Shown here: positions 1-11,472 of the stretch, in pieces
How the letters are laid out: each line of letters opens with the position of its first letter
Numbering within the stretch: the stretch's first letter is position 1
DNA from: Stomoxys calcitrans
Taxonomy: Eukaryota > Arthropoda > Insecta > Diptera > Muscidae
Reading direction: 5' to 3'
Assembly (NCBI RefSeq): GCF_963082655.1
Contig: NC_081552.1
Location: 191,034,075 to 191,098,074 of the forward strand
DNA: 64,000 nt
Position numbers and translations under genes: made by a program
Notes under the pieces: generated by a model
Seen by the model: the letters and a program-made list of their open reading frames with translations, nothing else
Database searches by the model: none
Told to the model about the DNA's origin: nothing

Positions 1-61
1 CAGCAATCCCCTGCCGGGTGTGGTGCTTATAGTTATCCCTTGCCGGTAAGGCTTTATAAAT

Positions 62-1203
62 AACAAGTTAAAGCGTGTAAAGTTCGGGACGAGTCTTATA
101 TACCATCCACCATGAATCGCATATAACAAGTTCTTTAAATGACTTTTTAAAATATATAAGAGTTATATAAGAGTTACGTTATAGATTTTATGGAAAAATA
201 CCACCTCCAAAATATCAGATAAATCGTGTAATAATTGCGCCCTCTACAGGCTCAGGAAGTCAAATTGGGAGATCGGTTTATATGGCAGCTATATCCAAAT
301 ATAGACCGAACTGGACCATAAAAGGCACCCATGTCAAAAAAGCAAATTTGCTTTTCACAGATCACAGTCTGCTGTTCGATTTAAGTTAAAGATCAATGAT
401 AAGGCGTTTTCTTTTTATAGCGGAGTCCGAACGGAGTGCCGCATTGCGACACATCTTTGGGGAGAAATTTTTAGATGGCAAAGTACCACACAAATGTCGC
501 CAGTTTTTGGAGGGGATAACCACCGCCGAAATTTTATTATGATGTTCTCGTCCGGATTCGAACCCAGGCGTTCAGCGCAATAGGCGGATCTGCTAACCAC
601 TCGAGGGGGCTTAACACAACTCCGTTTGTCAAGTTTCAACGAAATCGGATAAAAAATGCGATCTTCATGGACTCAAGACTTCTAATCGATAGATCGGTAT
701 ATATGACAGCTATATCCCAATATAGACCGATCTGGGCCATATTGAACAGGGATGTTGAAGTTTTACTGTGCCAAATTCCAACGAATTGGAATAGTAACTG
801 CGATCATTATGCATTCAAGATATTGAATCGAGAGATTGGTATTTGTGGCAGCTATAACCGAACTTTGACCGATTTAGGCCCAATTGAACAGGCATGTATA
901 ATAAGGCGCACTGTGCTAAATTTCAGCGCATATATGAGGGCTATATCACGATATCGTCCAATATGGCCACCTTCGAACTAAACCTGCATACGGACAAAAT
1001 AAGAATCTGCGCAAAGTTTCAGCTCAATTTTCCCTATTTTTGAAGACTGCAGACGGACGGACATGGATCGTCTAGATCGTCTTAGATTTACACGACGACT
1101 TAGATTTACTTTATAGGAAATCAATATTTCGTTGTGATGCAAACGGAATGGCAAAATGAATATTCCCCCTTCCTTCGGTGGTGGGTATAAAAAGTAATAT
1201 TTG
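62..1203 (+). mobile_element. Helentron-like repeat block (B type) split by a SINE
   Basis: The block starts with a degenerate head (AACAAGTTAAAGCGTG) and ends with a GGTGGTGGGTATAAAA tail. Core units carry the GATCGGTNTATATGNCAGC motif. The SINE at 346-608 interrupts it: the core pauses at a CCCATGTCAAAA stretch and resumes at GGCTTAACACAACTC. Confidence 0.7.
346..608 (-). mobile_element. tRNA-derived SINE, nearly full length
   Basis: On the minus strand a tRNA-like head (GGTTAGCAGATCCGCC as A-box region, GGTTCGAATCC as B box) is followed by a body with GTGTCGCA, GGCAC, CCGTTCGGACTCCGCTATAA and a TTATCATTGATC stretch. Polymerase III promoter boxes identify it as a tRNA-derived SINE. It inserted into a Helentron-like block. 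Confidence 0.85.
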
Positions 1204-1210
1204 AGAAAAA

Positions 1211-2232
1211 ACAAGTAAGAGTGTGCTAAGTTCGGCCGAGCCGAATCTTATATACTCTCCGCCATGGATCGCATTTGTCGAGTTCTATGCGATGTATCTC
1301 TTTGTAAGCAAACAAAGAATATTGAAGAAGAACTGCTATGCCATTGGAGCTATATCAAGTTATAGTCCGATTAGGACCATAAAAGAATGCTGAACATTGT
1401 AGAAGTCATTGTGTAATATTTCAGTTCATTCGGATAAGAATTGCGCCTTGTAGGGGTTCAAGAAGCAAAATCGGGAGATAGCTTTATATGGGAGCTGTAT
1501 CAAGCTATTGATCGATTTACACCATATTAGACACGTATGTTGAAGGTCACGAGAGAAACGGTTGCACAAAATTACAGCCAAATCGGATAAGAATTGAGCT
1601 CTCTAGAGGCTCAAGAAGTCAAGATTCCCAGATCGGTTTATATGACAGCTATATCAGGTTCAATACCGATTTACGCCATACTAAGCACAGTTATTGGAAG
1701 TCATAACAAAAGACCTCATGCAAAATTTCAGTCAAATCGGATGAGAATTGCGCGCTCTATTGGCTCAAGAAGTCAAGATCCAAGATCGGTTTATATGACA
1801 GCTATACCAGATTATGAACCGAATTGAATCATACTTAGAACAGTTGTTGAAAGTGATACCAAAACACAACGTGCTATAATTTTAGTCAAATCGGACAAGA
1901 ATTGCGCCCTCTAGAGGCTCAAGAAGTCAAGACCCAAGATCGGTTTATATGGCAGCTATATCAAAACATGGACCGATTTGGCCCATTTACAAACCCAACT
2001 GACCTACACTAATCAAAAGTATTTGTGCAAAATTTCAAGTGGCTAGCTTTACTCCTTCAAGCGTGCTTAGCGTACTTTCGACAGACAGACTGGCAGACAT
2101 GGCAAGATCGACTTAAAATGTCATGACGATCAAGAATATATCTACTTTATGGGGTCTGAGACCCCATATTTCGAGGTGTTACAAAGAATGACGAAATTAG
2201 TACACCCCCATCCTATGGTGGAGGGTATAAAA
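1211..2232 (+). mobile_element. Helentron-like repeat, A type
   Basis: The head has AGTTCGGCCGAGCCGAATC and TATACTCTCCGCCATGG. Tandem core units include GAGGCTCAAGAAGTCAAGA and CGGTTTATATGACAGC. A GACAGACAGAC stretch, a TATAxACTTTATGGGGTCT block and the terminal hairpin with ATGGTGGAGGGTATAAAAA complete the element. Head and tail both carry the subterminal inverted repeat. Confidence 0.8.
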
Positions 2233-3188
2233 ACATGTAAAAGCGTGCTAAGTTCGGCCGGCCCCAATCTTGGGAAATCACCACCATGGATTTTGCTCAA
2301 ATATGGAAGCTATACCTGATTATATGCCCAATTGGACCGTAATTGGCACAGTTGTTGGAAGTGATAACAGAGCACTATCTGCATAATTTTAGCCCAATCG
2401 GACAAAAATTGCGGCTTATAAGGGAAGAAGTCTAATCGGGAGATCGGTTTATATGGGAGCAATATCAGGTTATAGCCCGATTTAGACCTCACTTGGCATA
2501 GCCGTTGAAAGTCTTAACAGAACACCAGATGCAAAATTCCAGATACAATGGACAAAAATTGCAGATTCCAGTGGCTCAAGAAGAAAAATTGGGAGATCCG
2601 TTTATATGGTAGCTATATCAGATTATTGACCGATTTGGATCGTACTTGGCACAGTTGTTGAAAGTCCTTACAAAACACTACATGCAAAATTTCAGCCAAT
2701 TCGGACAAAAATTGCGGCTTGTAAGGGCTCAAGATGTCAAATAGGGAAATCGGGTTATATGGGAGCTATATCAGGTTATTGACCGATTTGGACCATACTT
2801 CGCACAGTTGCTGAAAGTCATAACAGAACACCAAGTGCCACATCAGACAGAAATTGCGGCTTCCAGGGGCTCAAGAAGTCAAATCGGGAGATCGCTTTAT
2901 ATGGAAGCTATATCTAAATCTGAACCGATATGGCCTTTTTGCAATCCCCAACGACCTACATAAATATTTAGTATCTGTGCAAAATTTCAAGCGACTAACT
3001 TTACGCGTTCGATCGCTATCGTGATTTCGAGAGACAGATGGACGGACGGACATGGATAGATCGTTTCAGAAGGTCGAGACGATCAAGAGTATATATACTT
3101 TATGGGGTCTTAGACGAATATTTCGTGGTGTTACAAAGGGAATGACTAGATTAGTATACCCCCATCCTATGGTGGTAGGTATAGAAAT
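2233..3188 (+). mobile_element. Helentron-like repeat, A type
   Basis: It follows the previous copy directly. The head reads AGTTCGGCCGGCCCCAATC then CTTGGGAAATCACCACCATG. This is an uninterrupted sister of the site hit by the hAT-like MITE at 11524. It has core units, a GATGGACGGACGGACATGG segment and an ATGGTGGTAGGTAT tail. Confidence 0.8.
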
Positions 3189-3662
3189 TAAATAGAATAC
3201 ATTTTGTAAATGTTCATGTTGGTGATAGGAGTATACGGTCTTGTTTCGTCTAATAAAGGCCTTACATCAGGCCTGAGGACAAGTAATTTCCCTCAATTAC
3301 TATATTCCCAATATAAGTATGATAGCCACATGTATTGGTGCTTGGGATGCCGTTTATAAATGTTTATCTGGTGGAATGTTGTTTTTTTTTTAGATTTGAG
3401 TTTGCTTCTAACTCCGTATTTTTTTCCTTAAGCTAAAAACTAAATTCATTAAGCGTAAAGAATTTGAAATTTTCTATGCTTGCGATTGGCCCATCAAAAA
3501 TGGTTCTGCTCTTTGGCCTAAAACGAATATCATAAAAAGATATTTCGTAATAATACACAAGCAACTTTATAAGGAGTGCTTACATGTGCATCTTTTTCTT
3601 GGAATTTACCAATTCAGGGTTATTATAACAAAACCTAGACATACCAACAAAAATAAAAAAAA
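3189..3662. other. Repeat-poor intronic stretch
   Basis: AT-rich sequence with no open frame of substance, splice-flanked exon or known repeat that I can see. Confidence 0.4.
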
Positions 3663-4694
3663 AACAAGTAAAAGCTTGCTAAGTTCGGCCGAGCCGAATC
3701 TTATATACCCTCCACCATGGATCGCATTTGTCGAGTTCTTTTCCCGGCATCTCTTCTTAGGCAAAAAAAGGATATAAGAAAAGATTTGCTCTGCTATTAG
3801 AGCGATATCAAGATATGGTCCGGTTTGGACCACAATTAAATTATATGTTGGAGACCTGTGTAAAATGTCAGCCAATTCGAATAAGAATTGCGCCCTTTGT
3901 GGGCTCAAGAAGTAAAATAGAGAGATCGATTTTTATGGGAGCTGTATCGGCCTATAGACCGATTCAGACCATAATAAACACATATATTAATGGTCATAAG
4001 AGAATTCGTCGTACAAAATTTCAGGCAAATCGGATAATAATTGCGACCTCTAGAGGCTCAAGAAGTCAAGATCCCAGATCGGTTTATATGGCAGCTATAT
4101 CAGGTTATGGACCGATTTGAACCATACTTGGCACAGTTGTTCGATATAATAACAAAACACGTCGTGCAAAATTTTATTCCAATCGGATAAGAATTGCGCA
4201 CTCTAGAGGCTTAAGAAGTCAAGACCCAAGATCGGTTTATATGGCAGCTATATCAGGTTAAGGACCGATTTGAACCATACTTGGCACAGTTGTTGGATAT
4301 CATAACAAAACACGTCGTGCAAAATTTCATCCCAATCGGATAAGAATTGCCCACTCTAGAGGCTCAAGAAGTCAAGACCCAAGATCGGTTTATATGGCAG
4401 CTATATCAAAACATGGACCGATATGGCCCATTTACAATACCAACCGACCTACACTAATAAGAAGTATTTGTGCAAATTTTCAAGCGGCTGGCTTTACTCC
4501 TTCGGAAGTTAGCGTGCTTTCGACAGACAGACGGACGGACGGACGGACGGACGGACGGACATGGCTAGATCGACATAAAATTTCACGACGATCAAGAATA
4601 TATATACTTTATGGGGTCTCAGACGAATATTTCGAGTAGTTACAATCAGAATGACGAAATTAGTATACCCCCCATCTTATGGTGGAGGGTATAA
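3663..4694 (+). mobile_element. Helentron-like repeat, A type, both ends present
   Basis: The head has AGTTCGGCCGAGCCGAATC and ATACCCTCCACCATGG. About five core units follow. A (GGAC)n run at about 4531-4560 precedes ATGGCTAGATCGACATAAAA, and the tail is ATGGTGGAGGGTATAAT. The head ATACCCTCCACCAT is the exact reverse complement of the tail ATGGTGGAGGGTAT. Confidence 0.85.
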
Positions 4695-5141
4695 TAATAA
4701 AACACTACTCCTGTGAAAATCGATCCGATTTTAAGTCTTCTACATATTCCTTCAATGATGTAAAAACTCATCTATGATGTTTCTGAAGACTCTATCTTAA
4801 GCTTAAGACAGGGTTGCCATTGTGACAATTGTAGGCAAATGATAAACAAAGTGACGAAATTTTCACATTCAAATTAACAATTCAAACTCAGGCAAAACAA
4901 CGATTACCATTTTAAGCCGACTTATTTAACGCTCCACTGATTCTTTGCCGAAATTGGACATAACAAAGAACCGTCTGTGGGTTTAAGAATTAAGATCTGC
5001 AATTTGGGGATTTCACTTTGGCGGTATTTTTGAACATAGAAGGGACGAAGTTGGTGGCTCTCTGGTTGCCACGAACATTCATCTCCTCCTGTTAAATTGT
5101 AAATTGCGTTCATACGATGCTGAAGGGGAGGATTAGCTACG
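4695..5141. other. Repeat-poor intronic stretch
   Basis: No recognisable exon or repeat. Open frames here are short and random-looking. Confidence 0.4.
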
Positions 5142-5430
5142 CACAGTGGGAGAAAATCAAAAAATAAACTTGTAAAAAACATGCCATATAGGAACTGATA
5201 GAGAATTTCTTTTGGAAATTTGAAATGGTTACAGCTGCGGTGTTAGCAAGAATGTGTGCAACATGTCCAGGCCCTAGCTGTCCGGGCGTCTTCTACCAGG
5301 CTCGTGAATTTGGTTATCTCGGTAAATTGTTCGGGCTGCCAAATCTTCATTTGAGGTCCAATTTTCTAAATTCCTTTTTTGTTGGATAGTGTACCTACTT
5401 GAGGTGTACAATATCTTCACTGGTTTTGGG
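5142..5430 (+). mobile_element. Transib-like MITE, 3'-truncated copy
   Basis: It starts with CACAGTGGGA after GGATTAGCTACG. The following sequence matches the 544-bp element at 25263-25806 in order (GGTTACAGCTGCGGTGTTAGC, TGTCCGGGCG, GGGCTGCCAAAT). The right terminal repeat is missing, and the copy stops where LINE L1 begins. Confidence 0.65.
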
Positions 5431-5431
5431 G

Positions 5432-6090
5432 ATAGGTTAGGTTAGGTTTAAGTGGCAGTCTGTCATCAATTAGAAGTTTTCGCTCATTGTGATACCACAG
5501 GAACAAAAGAAGGAAGATGCTTTCTAGTTCCTACCGTTGAACCGTCCAGATCGCTTAAAAAAGCCCAACAACTTGCTAAATCAGACAGGTTCTCAAAGAA
5601 CTCCTTCTGACTGCCAGTGCGGGACACACACACACAGAAGGTATTCTATAGTCTCTTCTTCTTCAATTTCCGAACAGCTTCGTCAAAAGCCGTTGTTGGC
5701 AGCCTTCAGTCTGTCAGCATGTTTTCCGATTAGACAGTGACCTATCACGACGGACACAATGACTGAGACGTCTGTTCTTGCCAGTGACAGCAAAGGGGTA
5801 GACCTCTTCCAGTCTAGAATAGGCCTGACGGAGCGGTAGACCTCTTCAAGCCTAGATTTGTGACCATCTATCATTCGTTGTCCTTCGGGCCCGATCCTGA
5901 AGACTTAGCTTACATGTCACTAGAGGCAAACCCGCGGATTCCAGTATGTGTAGGATAGTTCCTAGTCGCGCAAGCTCTTCCGATTTACAATTTCCTGGTC
6001 GCTAGAGGCATACCCACAGATTCCAGTATCCCTGGAATGTGTAGCATAGTTCCTAGTCTCGCAAGCTCTTCCGCTTTATATTGAGCTTAA
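5432..6090 (-). mobile_element. LINE L1 fragment, 3' end (RNase H and C terminus)
   Basis: Reverse orientation. It matches the 3' end of the copy at 49287-50370, including the C-terminal CVCPALAV region and a tail with AAACCTAACCTAACC. An 85-90-bp segment (about 5905-5998 and 5999-6083) is duplicated in tandem. The coding frame is broken. Confidence 0.75.
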
Positions 6091-6350
6091 ATCGCCCGAT
6101 TTTAACTCCTAGGGCCACTGCAAGCGGATTTATCTCTAAACATCCACCGAGGTCCATCAAAATAGGTTCAGAATTAGCAGAATTATAGCTCCCACTTTGT
6201 ATTTATAGAGTAGGTGTAGGGTATTATAAAGTCGGCACCGTAGCAAAATTTTCAACGACTTTACCGCAAAAAGTGTCCTCATCGGATTATTCAGTTAAAA
6301 GTTATACTGATTAGTCGTTACAGAAAAATCTTGCTCAAATGCCTTGATTT
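6091..6350. other. Unassigned intronic stretch
   Basis: A short GTGTAGGGTATTATAAAG piece near 6215 resembles the ends of family D-like repeats (34613). Otherwise nothing is recognised. Confidence 0.3.
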
Positions 6351-7592
6351 TTACAACCACCACCGAAGAATGGGGGTATATTCATTTTGTCATTCCGTTT
6401 GCAACACATCGAAATATCCATTTCCGACCCTATAAAGTATATATATTCTTGATCAGCGTAAAAATCTAAGACCATCTAGACATGTCCGTCCGTCTGTCTG
6501 TTGAAATCACGCTACAGTCTTTAAAAATAGAATTATTGAGCTGAAACTTTGCACAGATTCTTTTTATTGTCCATAAGCAGGTTAAGTTCGAAGGTGGGCT
6601 GTATCGGACTATATCTTGATATAGGCCCCATATAGACCGATCCGCCGATTTAGGGTCTTAGGCCCATAAAAGCCACATTTATTATCCGATTGTGCTGAAA
6701 TTTGGGACAGAGAGTTGTGTTATACCCTTCGACAACCTTCGCAAATTTGGCCCATATCGGTCCTGATATAGACCGATCCGCCGATTTAGGGTCTTAGGCT
6801 CATTAAACACACATTTATTATCCGATTTTGTCAAAATTTGGGACAGTGAGTTCTGTTAGCCCCTTAAACATTCTTCTACAATTTGGCCTAGATCGGTCCA
6901 GATTTGGATATAACTGCCATATAGACCGATCCGCCGGTTTAGGGTCTTAGGCCCATTAAAGCCACATTTATTATCCGAGTTTGCTGAGATTTGGGACAGT
7001 GAGTTAAGTTAGGCCCTTCGACATTCTTCTTCAATTTGGCTCTGATCGGTCCATATTTGGATATAGCTGCCATATAGACCGATCTCTCGATTGTAGGTTT
7101 TGGGACCATAAAAGGCGCATTTATTGTCCGATTTCGCCGAAATTTGGCACAGTGAGTTGTGTTAGGCTCTTTGACATTTTTCTGCATTATGACCCAGATC
7201 GGTCTAGATTTGGATATAGCTGCCATATAGACCGATCTCTCGATTAAAGCGTTGGGTCCATAAAACCCACATTTATTATCCGATTTTGCCAAAATTTGGG
7301 ACAGTGAGTTGTGTTAGTATTTTCAACATCCTTCTTCAATTTAGCTCAGATCGGTCCAGATTTGGATATAACTGCCACATAGACCGATTTCTCGATTTAA
7401 GGTTTTGGGACCATAAAAGGCGCATTTATTGTCCGATCTCGCCGAAATTTATATACCTATTAAAAAGACCAATATTTTGTTATACACAATTGAACAATGA
7501 CTTGTACTTATTAGTATATGGTCCAATATATACCCGAGGTGGTGGGTATCCAAAGTTCGGCCCGACCGAACTTAACGCCTTTTTACTTGTTT
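6351..7592 (-). mobile_element. Helentron-like repeat, B type
   Basis: The tail is at the left (ACCACCACCGAAGAATGG). It is followed by the TATATATTCTTGATCAG block, CATGTCCGTCCGTCTGTCTG, and core units about 152 bp apart (ACCGATCTCTCGATT at about 7078, 7230 and 7383). The head is at the right (GAGGTGGTGGGTATCC and TTCGGCCCGACCGAACTTAA). Confidence 0.85.
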
Positions 7593-7739
7593 TCTTTTCC
7601 GCTTGTGAAGAGGACATATTGTAGATACTTCTTAAGTTTAATTTGAACAAGATATGTCAACCTAAACGGGTGCTGTAAGTACATCAAAGTAGGCAACTTG
7701 TTAAAAAATTGCAAAACCCCCTAGATTTCAAAAACTCCT

Positions 7740-8590
7740 AAACTCTAATTTTTTGATATCGGGAGGGGGCGGACCCTTCCCCTTACCCCAAAAGTACTAC
7801 CCAAAAGTAAAAGTCGACCGATCGGGAAAATATAAGATTCAATTGAAAGGTATTCAAGAGTGGAGTACGAATTTCATAATAAAAGTTGGGTTCAAGTATC
7901 TGGGGGCCGCTCCAGCTTCAAAACCCCTTAAAAGAGGTTTATTTGACGATCATGACAATATGGGACTCAAATGAAAGGTATTCGGGAGTCCAAGTACCCA
8001 GCGGGGCCCCCCCCCCAACCCCAACACTCCCCTAAACAGATATATTCGAAGTTCATGTCAATATGGGACTCAAATGAAAAGTATTAGGTCCATGTAATGA
8101 CAGGTCGCTCACCCCCAAATACCCCCAAATGGACATATTAGCCGACCATGCCTATATGAGACTCAAATGAAAGGTACTAGGGTGTAGATTACGAATATGT
8201 CATTAAAATTTGCGTTCAAGTCTTGGTGGCGCTTTTCCTCCTAAAGAAACGTCAAATGGGTTATTTGATCCATTATGACAATATGGGACTCAAATGAAAG
8301 GTATTTGAGAGTAGAAAACGAATTTGATATCCAATTTTGAAGCCATGTGTTTTGGGGTGCGCCTTAAAGCAACCCAAAAACTGAACCTTATTTTCGTTGG
8401 GAATAAAGAACGAATTTGATAACTAATTTCAGTGCCGGTAGCCGCCCAACCCCAAAACACCCTCCAAACGGTTTATATTTACCGGCCATGACAATATGGG
8501 GCTCAAATTAAAGGGATTTGGAAGTGCAGCACGAATTTGATATCCATATTCGAGTCGAAATGTCTGAGGTGCCATCCCTCCCCTAATGAG
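7740..8590 (+). repeat. Family C tandem repeat array
   Basis: Irregular units of roughly 100-130 bp contain CAATATGGGACTCAAATGAA and AAAGGTATTNGGGAGT, followed by C-rich CCCCAAAACACCC stretches and ACATATTTACCGACCATG. It is the same family as at 18122 and 56703. Short open frames inside are chance. Confidence 0.8.
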
Positions 8591-8870
8591 AACCTTACAC
8601 TAAGGAAGAACATTACCACCAGGAACCGACAAGGGGCAAATACTCACACATCAATGAGTGCTTTCCAATTCAAGTTTAAACTCAATGATAAGGGACTTTT
8701 TTAAAGCCGAGTCCAAACGGCGTCCCGCAGTGTACCTCTTTGGGCAACATTTTTTAAATGACCATGCATGGCATTTTACCTCGCAAAAGTCGCCAACATT
8801 AAGAGGGGCTAAACACCGCTTTGTTCGATGTTCTTGCCAGGATTCGAAAGCGTTCAGCGCCATAGGCTAC
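8591..8870 (-). mobile_element. tRNA-derived SINE, degenerate copy
   Basis: The reverse complement contains CCTATGGCGCTGAACGC and GATTCGAATCC-like boxes, then the GCACTGCGGGACGCCGTTTGG core and TTATCATTGAGTTTAAAC. The A-box end is decayed. Confidence 0.75.
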
Positions 8871-9292
8871 AATGGCACGAATTCGATATACGCATTCAGG
8901 GCGATATTACCCTAAAAAGATATTAGAGTTAATAGAAAGATATTAGAGTTAAATAAGGCGCAGCGGAGCGGGCCCAGTTTGGTTAGTCATGCATAAAAAT
9001 GAAAATCGAACCACAAGTGCATTCGGAAATTGCAAAATACAAAGCCAATCTCGGCCAAAATTTCAACTCGATAGGTAGGAGTTAGTGGCTTGGGCCGGAA
9101 GCGGTGGTTCCACCGTTTCTATGTATTCTATGGACGTCTGGTTTGACATCAGGCTCTGGATAGCTATGATGGCAGACTCTTCAGTGTAAGATATTATATA
9201 ATTGGCTGTGCCCGACTTTTGCCTTTCCTTACTGGTTTTGTTTAAAAAACCGTGTCTTCACTTGAATATGAGAAAATACAAAATCCACTTAC
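8871..9292. other. Intronic flank 3' of the SEC14-like exon
   Basis: No repeat or further exon is recognised. It holds the intron donor for the exon at 9293-9413. Confidence 0.4.
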
Positions 9293-9413
9293 CTATCTGG
9301 TATCGTACTGTAGTACAGCAGCAAGGTGGCAATTTCATAACAATTGAGGCCAGCAGCAAGAACGCTTTCAGCATCGACCGTCACCAATGGATTTCCTTTA
9401 AGATCATGTGTTC
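9293..9413 (-). CDS. Pura: Internal exon (121 nt), N-terminal part of a SEC14/CRAL-TRIO-like domain
   Basis: The acceptor is CACTTTCTAG|GAACAC and the donor is GATAG|GTAAGTGG on the minus strand. With the leftover G of the 17136 exon it continues as G-THDLKGNPLVTVDAE, followed by VLAAGLNCYEIATLLLYYST and IPD. The pattern (Gly-x-x-Asp-x-x-Gly-x-Pro-Leu-Val, then a helix ending LLLYYxxIP) matches the entry to SEC14-like domains of Trio/Dbl-type and puratrophin-1 exchange factors, as known from that family. Such proteins activate Rho GTPases through DH-PH domains, which would be encoded beyond the left edge of the window. The exon leaves two bases (phase 2). I found no further exon of this gene between 1 and 9290. 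The family is fairly secure; the exact orthologue is inferred. Confidence 0.75.
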
Positions 9414-9621
9414 CTAGAAAGTGAGATTGATACATGCATAAAATTGGTTTCACATGAATTTATTAAAAGACAATATTGGTGTCCGTCCGCACTTGACATG
9501 CTAATTTGTTAAATGATTTACAAACTACGTTGCATTGAAAGACAAGAAAAAAAGAGAAACTCTTTATTAAGATTTTTTCAATTATGAAGATATTCATTTG
9601 CATATTCTTTGGCACATGAAT

Positions 9622-11328
9622 AACAAGTAAAAGCGTGCTAAGTTCGGCCGGGCCGAATCTTATATACCCTCCACCATGGATCGCATTTGTCGAGTTCTTT
9701 TCCCGGCATCTCTTCTTAGGCAAAAAAAAGGATATAAGAAAAGATTTGCTCTGCTATTAGAGCGATATTAAGATATTGTCCGGTTTGGACCACAATTAAA
9801 TTATATTTATGTTGGAGACCTGTGTAAAATGTCAGCCAATTCGAATAAGAATTGCGCCCTTTGTGGGCTCAAGAAGTAAAATAAAGAGATCGATTTATAT
9901 GGCAGCTGTATCGGGCTATAGACCGATTCAGACCATAATAAACACGTATGTTAATGGTCATGAGAGAATACGTCGTACAAAATTTCAGGCAAATCGGATA
10001 ATAATTGCGATCTCTAGAGGCTCAAGAAGTCAAGATCCCAGATCGGTTTATATGGCAGCTTAATCAGGTTGTGAACCGACTTGTACTTTATTTGACATAG
10101 TTGTTGAAAGTAACAATAAAAAAGTCTTGCGAAATTTCAGCCAAATCGGATAGGAATTGCGCCCTCTATAAGCTCAAGAAGTCAAGTCCCCAGATCTGTT
10201 TATATGACAGCTATGTAAGGTTATGAACCGATTTGAACCATATTTGGCACAGTTGTTGGATATCACAACAAAATACTACGTGCCAAAATTCATTCAAATT
10301 GGATAAGAATTGCGCACTCTAGAGGCTCAAGAAGTCAAGACCCAAGATCGGTTTATATGACAGCTATATAAGGTTATGGACCGATTTGAACCATACCCGG
10401 CACAGTTGTTGGATATCATAACAAAACACGTCGTGCAAAATTTCATTCCAATCGGATAAGAATTGCGCACTCTAGAGGCTCAAGAAGTCAAGACCCCAGA
10501 TCGGTTTATATGGCAGCTATATCAGGTTATGGACCGATTTGAACCATACTTGACACAGTTGTTGTATATCATAACAAAACACGTCGTGCAAAATTTCATT
10601 CCAATCGGATAAGAATTGCGCACTCTAGAGGCTCAAGAAGTCAAGACCCAAGATCGGTTTATATGACAGCTATATAAGGTTATGGACCGATTTGAACCAT
10701 ACTTGGCACAGTTGTTGGATATCATAACAAAACTCGTCGTGCAAAATTTCATTCCAATCGGATAAGAATTGCGCACCCTAGAGGCTCAAGAATTCAAGAC
10801 CCAAGATCGGTTTATATGGCAGCTATATCAGGTTATGGACCGATTTGAACCATACTTGGCACAGTTGTTGGATATCATAACAAAACACGTCGTGCAAAAT
10901 TTCATTCCAATCGGATAAGAATTGCGCACTCTAGAGGCTCAAGAAGTCAAGACCCAAGATCGGTTTATATGGCAGCTATATCAAAACATGGACCGATATG
11001 GCCCATTTACAATACCAACCGACCTACACTAATAAGAAGTATTTGTGCAAAATTTCAAGCGGCTAGCTTTACTCCTTCGGAAGTTAGCGTGCTTTCGACA
11101 GACAGACGGACGGACGGACGGACGGACGGACGGACGGACGGACGGACGGACGGACGGACGGACGGACGGACGGACGGACAGACGGACGGACATGGCTAGA
11201 TCGACATAAAATTTCACGACGATCAAGAATATATATACTTTATGGGGTCTCAGACGAATATTTCGAGTAGTTACAATCAGAATGACGAAATTAGTATACC
11301 CCCCATCTTATGGTGGAGGGTATAAAAA
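9622..11328 (+). mobile_element. Helentron-like repeat, A type, long homogeneous core
   Basis: The head is AACAAGTAAAAGCGTGCTAA with ATACCCTCCACCATGG, and the tail is ATGGTGGAGGGTATAAAAA. Core units recur every 152-153 bp (AGATCGGTTTATATG at about 10347, 10499, 10652, 10805 and 10957) and are almost identical. A long (GACG)n tract precedes the tail block. Confidence 0.88.
11104..11191. repeat. (GACG)n microsatellite
   Basis: About 21 tetranucleotide repeats, nearly perfect, within the Helentron-like element. The sister copies carry only 3-8 units at this place. Confidence 0.9.
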
Positions 11329-11472
11329 TATAAAACGCCACGGGAGTCTGTATACCAGGCTTTCAGATGAACAACAGTCAATAATGGAAACTTCAATCAA
11401 AGCAGCGCAAAAAAGACTCCTGAGCATACAGTCTACAGCGCAGTCTTAAGATTTTAAGGATTGGTGAATAAA

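Noticed and set aside
541..605. tRNA gene candidates at the A-box/B-box pairs (also at 16370, 24030, 31290 and 58880)
   Set aside because: They do not fold as full tRNAs, and the same SINE body follows most of them. They are SINE heads.
3815..4120. Roughly 100-codon frames reading RSVYM-AISGY-PI type peptides in many blocks
   Set aside because: They are translations of the Helentron-like tandem core and occur in several frames and both strands with no start or codon logic.
10347..11100. CRISPR-like array because of regular repeats
   Set aside because: The whole 152-bp unit repeats with no unique spacers, and the context is a fly transposon in eukaryotic DNA.
11029..11226. Frame encoding (SVRP)n as a repeat protein
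   Set aside because: Chance translation of the (GACG)n microsatellite.
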